Source of the DNA: LSNR01 sp964603325
Lineage (GTDB): Bacteria > Patescibacteriota > Minisyncoccia > Moranbacterales > UBA9337
Length of the DNA stretch: 6,429 bases
Reading direction: 5' to 3'
Assembly: GCA_964603325.1 (NCBI GenBank)
Contig: CAZRUH010000037.1
Coordinates: 1 to 6,429 of the forward strand
Part shown: positions 5,993-6,429 of the stretch, piece after piece
Layout of the letters: each line of letters opens with the position of its first letter
Position numbering within the stretch: the stretch's first letter is position 1
Translations under genes and position numbers: made by a program
The notes under the pieces: model-generated
What the model saw: the letters and a program-made list of their open reading frames with translations, nothing else
What the model was told of the DNA's origin: nothing
Databases searched by the model: none

Positions 5993-6429
5993 TTAAATAA
6001 TCTTTTTTTCTTTGTTTCTTTTTCTGTGAAATCTTTTATGAACATCTTTTAATTGCTTGTTTGTAATATGAGTATAAATTTGAGTTGTGGTAATGGAAGA
6101 GTGCCCCAACATTTCTTGAACGTTACGAATATCCGCCCCGTTTGACAACATATCTGTTGCGAATGTATGCCTGAATGTGTGTGGGTGAATATCCTTGACT
6201 ATGCCGGCTTTTTTGGCGTATTGCTTAACGATTCTTTGTATGGAACGAGGCGTTAATCGCAAATCATCATCTTTTAAAAAGCCAACTTTATTTGTTCTGA
6301 TAAACAGAGCGGGATCAATATCCGTTCTTTTGTCTAAATATTTTTGTAATGCAAATTTGGCAGTATCGGAAATAAAAACAATTCTTATTTTTCCACCTTT
6401 TCCTCTTACGCTAAACTCTTGTTTTTCCA
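5993..6429 (-). CDS. xerC/xerD: XerC/XerD-family tyrosine recombinase, C-terminal part (open at right edge)
   Basis: A site-specific recombinase that normally resolves chromosome dimers at dif sites. The frame is open to the right edge. A TTG at 6262 could be mistaken for a start, but the upstream residues are clearly conserved (V-R-G-K-G-G-K-I-R-I-V-F and D-I-D-P-A-L-F), so the gene continues. The visible 144 residues hold the catalytic domain from the beta-hairpin lysine (in G-K-G-G-K, residues 9-13 of the visible part), the H-T-F-R pair (83-86), the L-G-H histidine (109) and the tyrosine nucleophile in T-T-T-Q-I-Y-T-H (118). The first catalytic arginine and the N-terminal SAM-like DNA-binding domain lie outside the window. 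The tail is short and basic, as in XerC/XerD, with no extra domain. An integrase of a mobile element is possible, but the close match to Xer and the housekeeping neighbours favour the chromosomal enzyme. It ends in TAA. Confidence 0.92.
   Translation of the reverse strand, partial: EKQEFSVRGKGGKIRIVFISDTAKFALQKYLDKRTDIDPALFIRTNKVGFLKDDDLRLTPRSIQRIVKQYAKKAGIVKDIHPHTFRHTFATDMLSNGADIRNVQEMLGHSSITTTQIYTHITNKQLKDVHKRFHRKRNKEKKII

Noticed and set aside
6260..6262. TTG as the start of the recombinase
   Set aside because: The frame stays open to the right edge and the upstream codons encode the conserved catalytic lysine hairpin, so the real start lies beyond the window.
1..6429. Alternative genetic code (TGA read as Gly) as in Gracilibacteria/SR1
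   Set aside because: All long conserved frames run without internal TGA and all visible stops are TAA, so the standard bacterial code is sufficient.
5993..6429. Tyrosine recombinase as sign of a prophage or integrative element
   Set aside because: The sequence matches XerC/XerD closely, the neighbours are housekeeping genes, and no attachment-site repeats or tRNA gene are present in the window.

Overview
The window is AT-rich and every gene I can support lies on the minus strand, so transcription runs from the right edge to the left edge. The gene content and protein style point to a Patescibacteria/CPR bacterium, probably of the Parcubacteria group. The signs are a single-chain (alpha2) glycyl-tRNA synthetase, a membrane-anchored LysM-CHAP wall hydrolase with a CHAP sequence like those I associate with CPR genomes, and a VirB6/TrbL-like multi-membrane protein with the W-x-x-V-R-D-x-x-N-x-x-F segment I associate with CPR secretion-like proteins. 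The lineage is inferred from recall of family sequences, not from a search. All four visible stop codons are TAA and no TGA interrupts the long frames, so the ordinary bacterial code fits; there is no sign of the TGA=Gly code of Gracilibacteria/SR1.

Layout in transcription order (right to left): (1) the C-terminal part of a XerC/XerD tyrosine recombinase, open at the right edge (5993-6429); (2) twelve bases later a full UvrD/PcrA-type superfamily 1 helicase (3845-5980); (3) after 82 bp a full glycyl-tRNA synthetase (2371-3762); (4) a 214-bp gap with the best promoter in the window (TTGACA, 16 bp, TATACT), overlaid by a perfect 10-bp inverted repeat; (5) a LysM-LysM-CHAP cell-wall hydrolase with a TTG start (1017-2156); (6) a 395-bp non-coding stretch with an extended -10 promoter, a short direct repeat and a hairpin; (7) the N-terminal 207 codons of a VirB6/TrbL-like membrane protein that runs off the left edge (1-621).

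The right half is housekeeping: chromosome dimer resolution, DNA unwinding/repair and translation, with xer and uvrD probably co-transcribed. The left half concerns the cell envelope: a wall hydrolase and a secretion/conjugation-like membrane protein, each apparently with its own promoter and an unusually long leader. Half-sites TGTATT/AATACA occur as inverted pairs at both of those promoters, which makes a shared regulator possible but unproven. I see no CRISPR array, insertion sequence, tRNA, rRNA or convincing intrinsic terminator. None of the visible start codons has a clear Shine-Dalgarno sequence at normal spacing. I found no convincing new defence or mobile system; the least explained parts are the two regulatory gaps and the truncated membrane protein.
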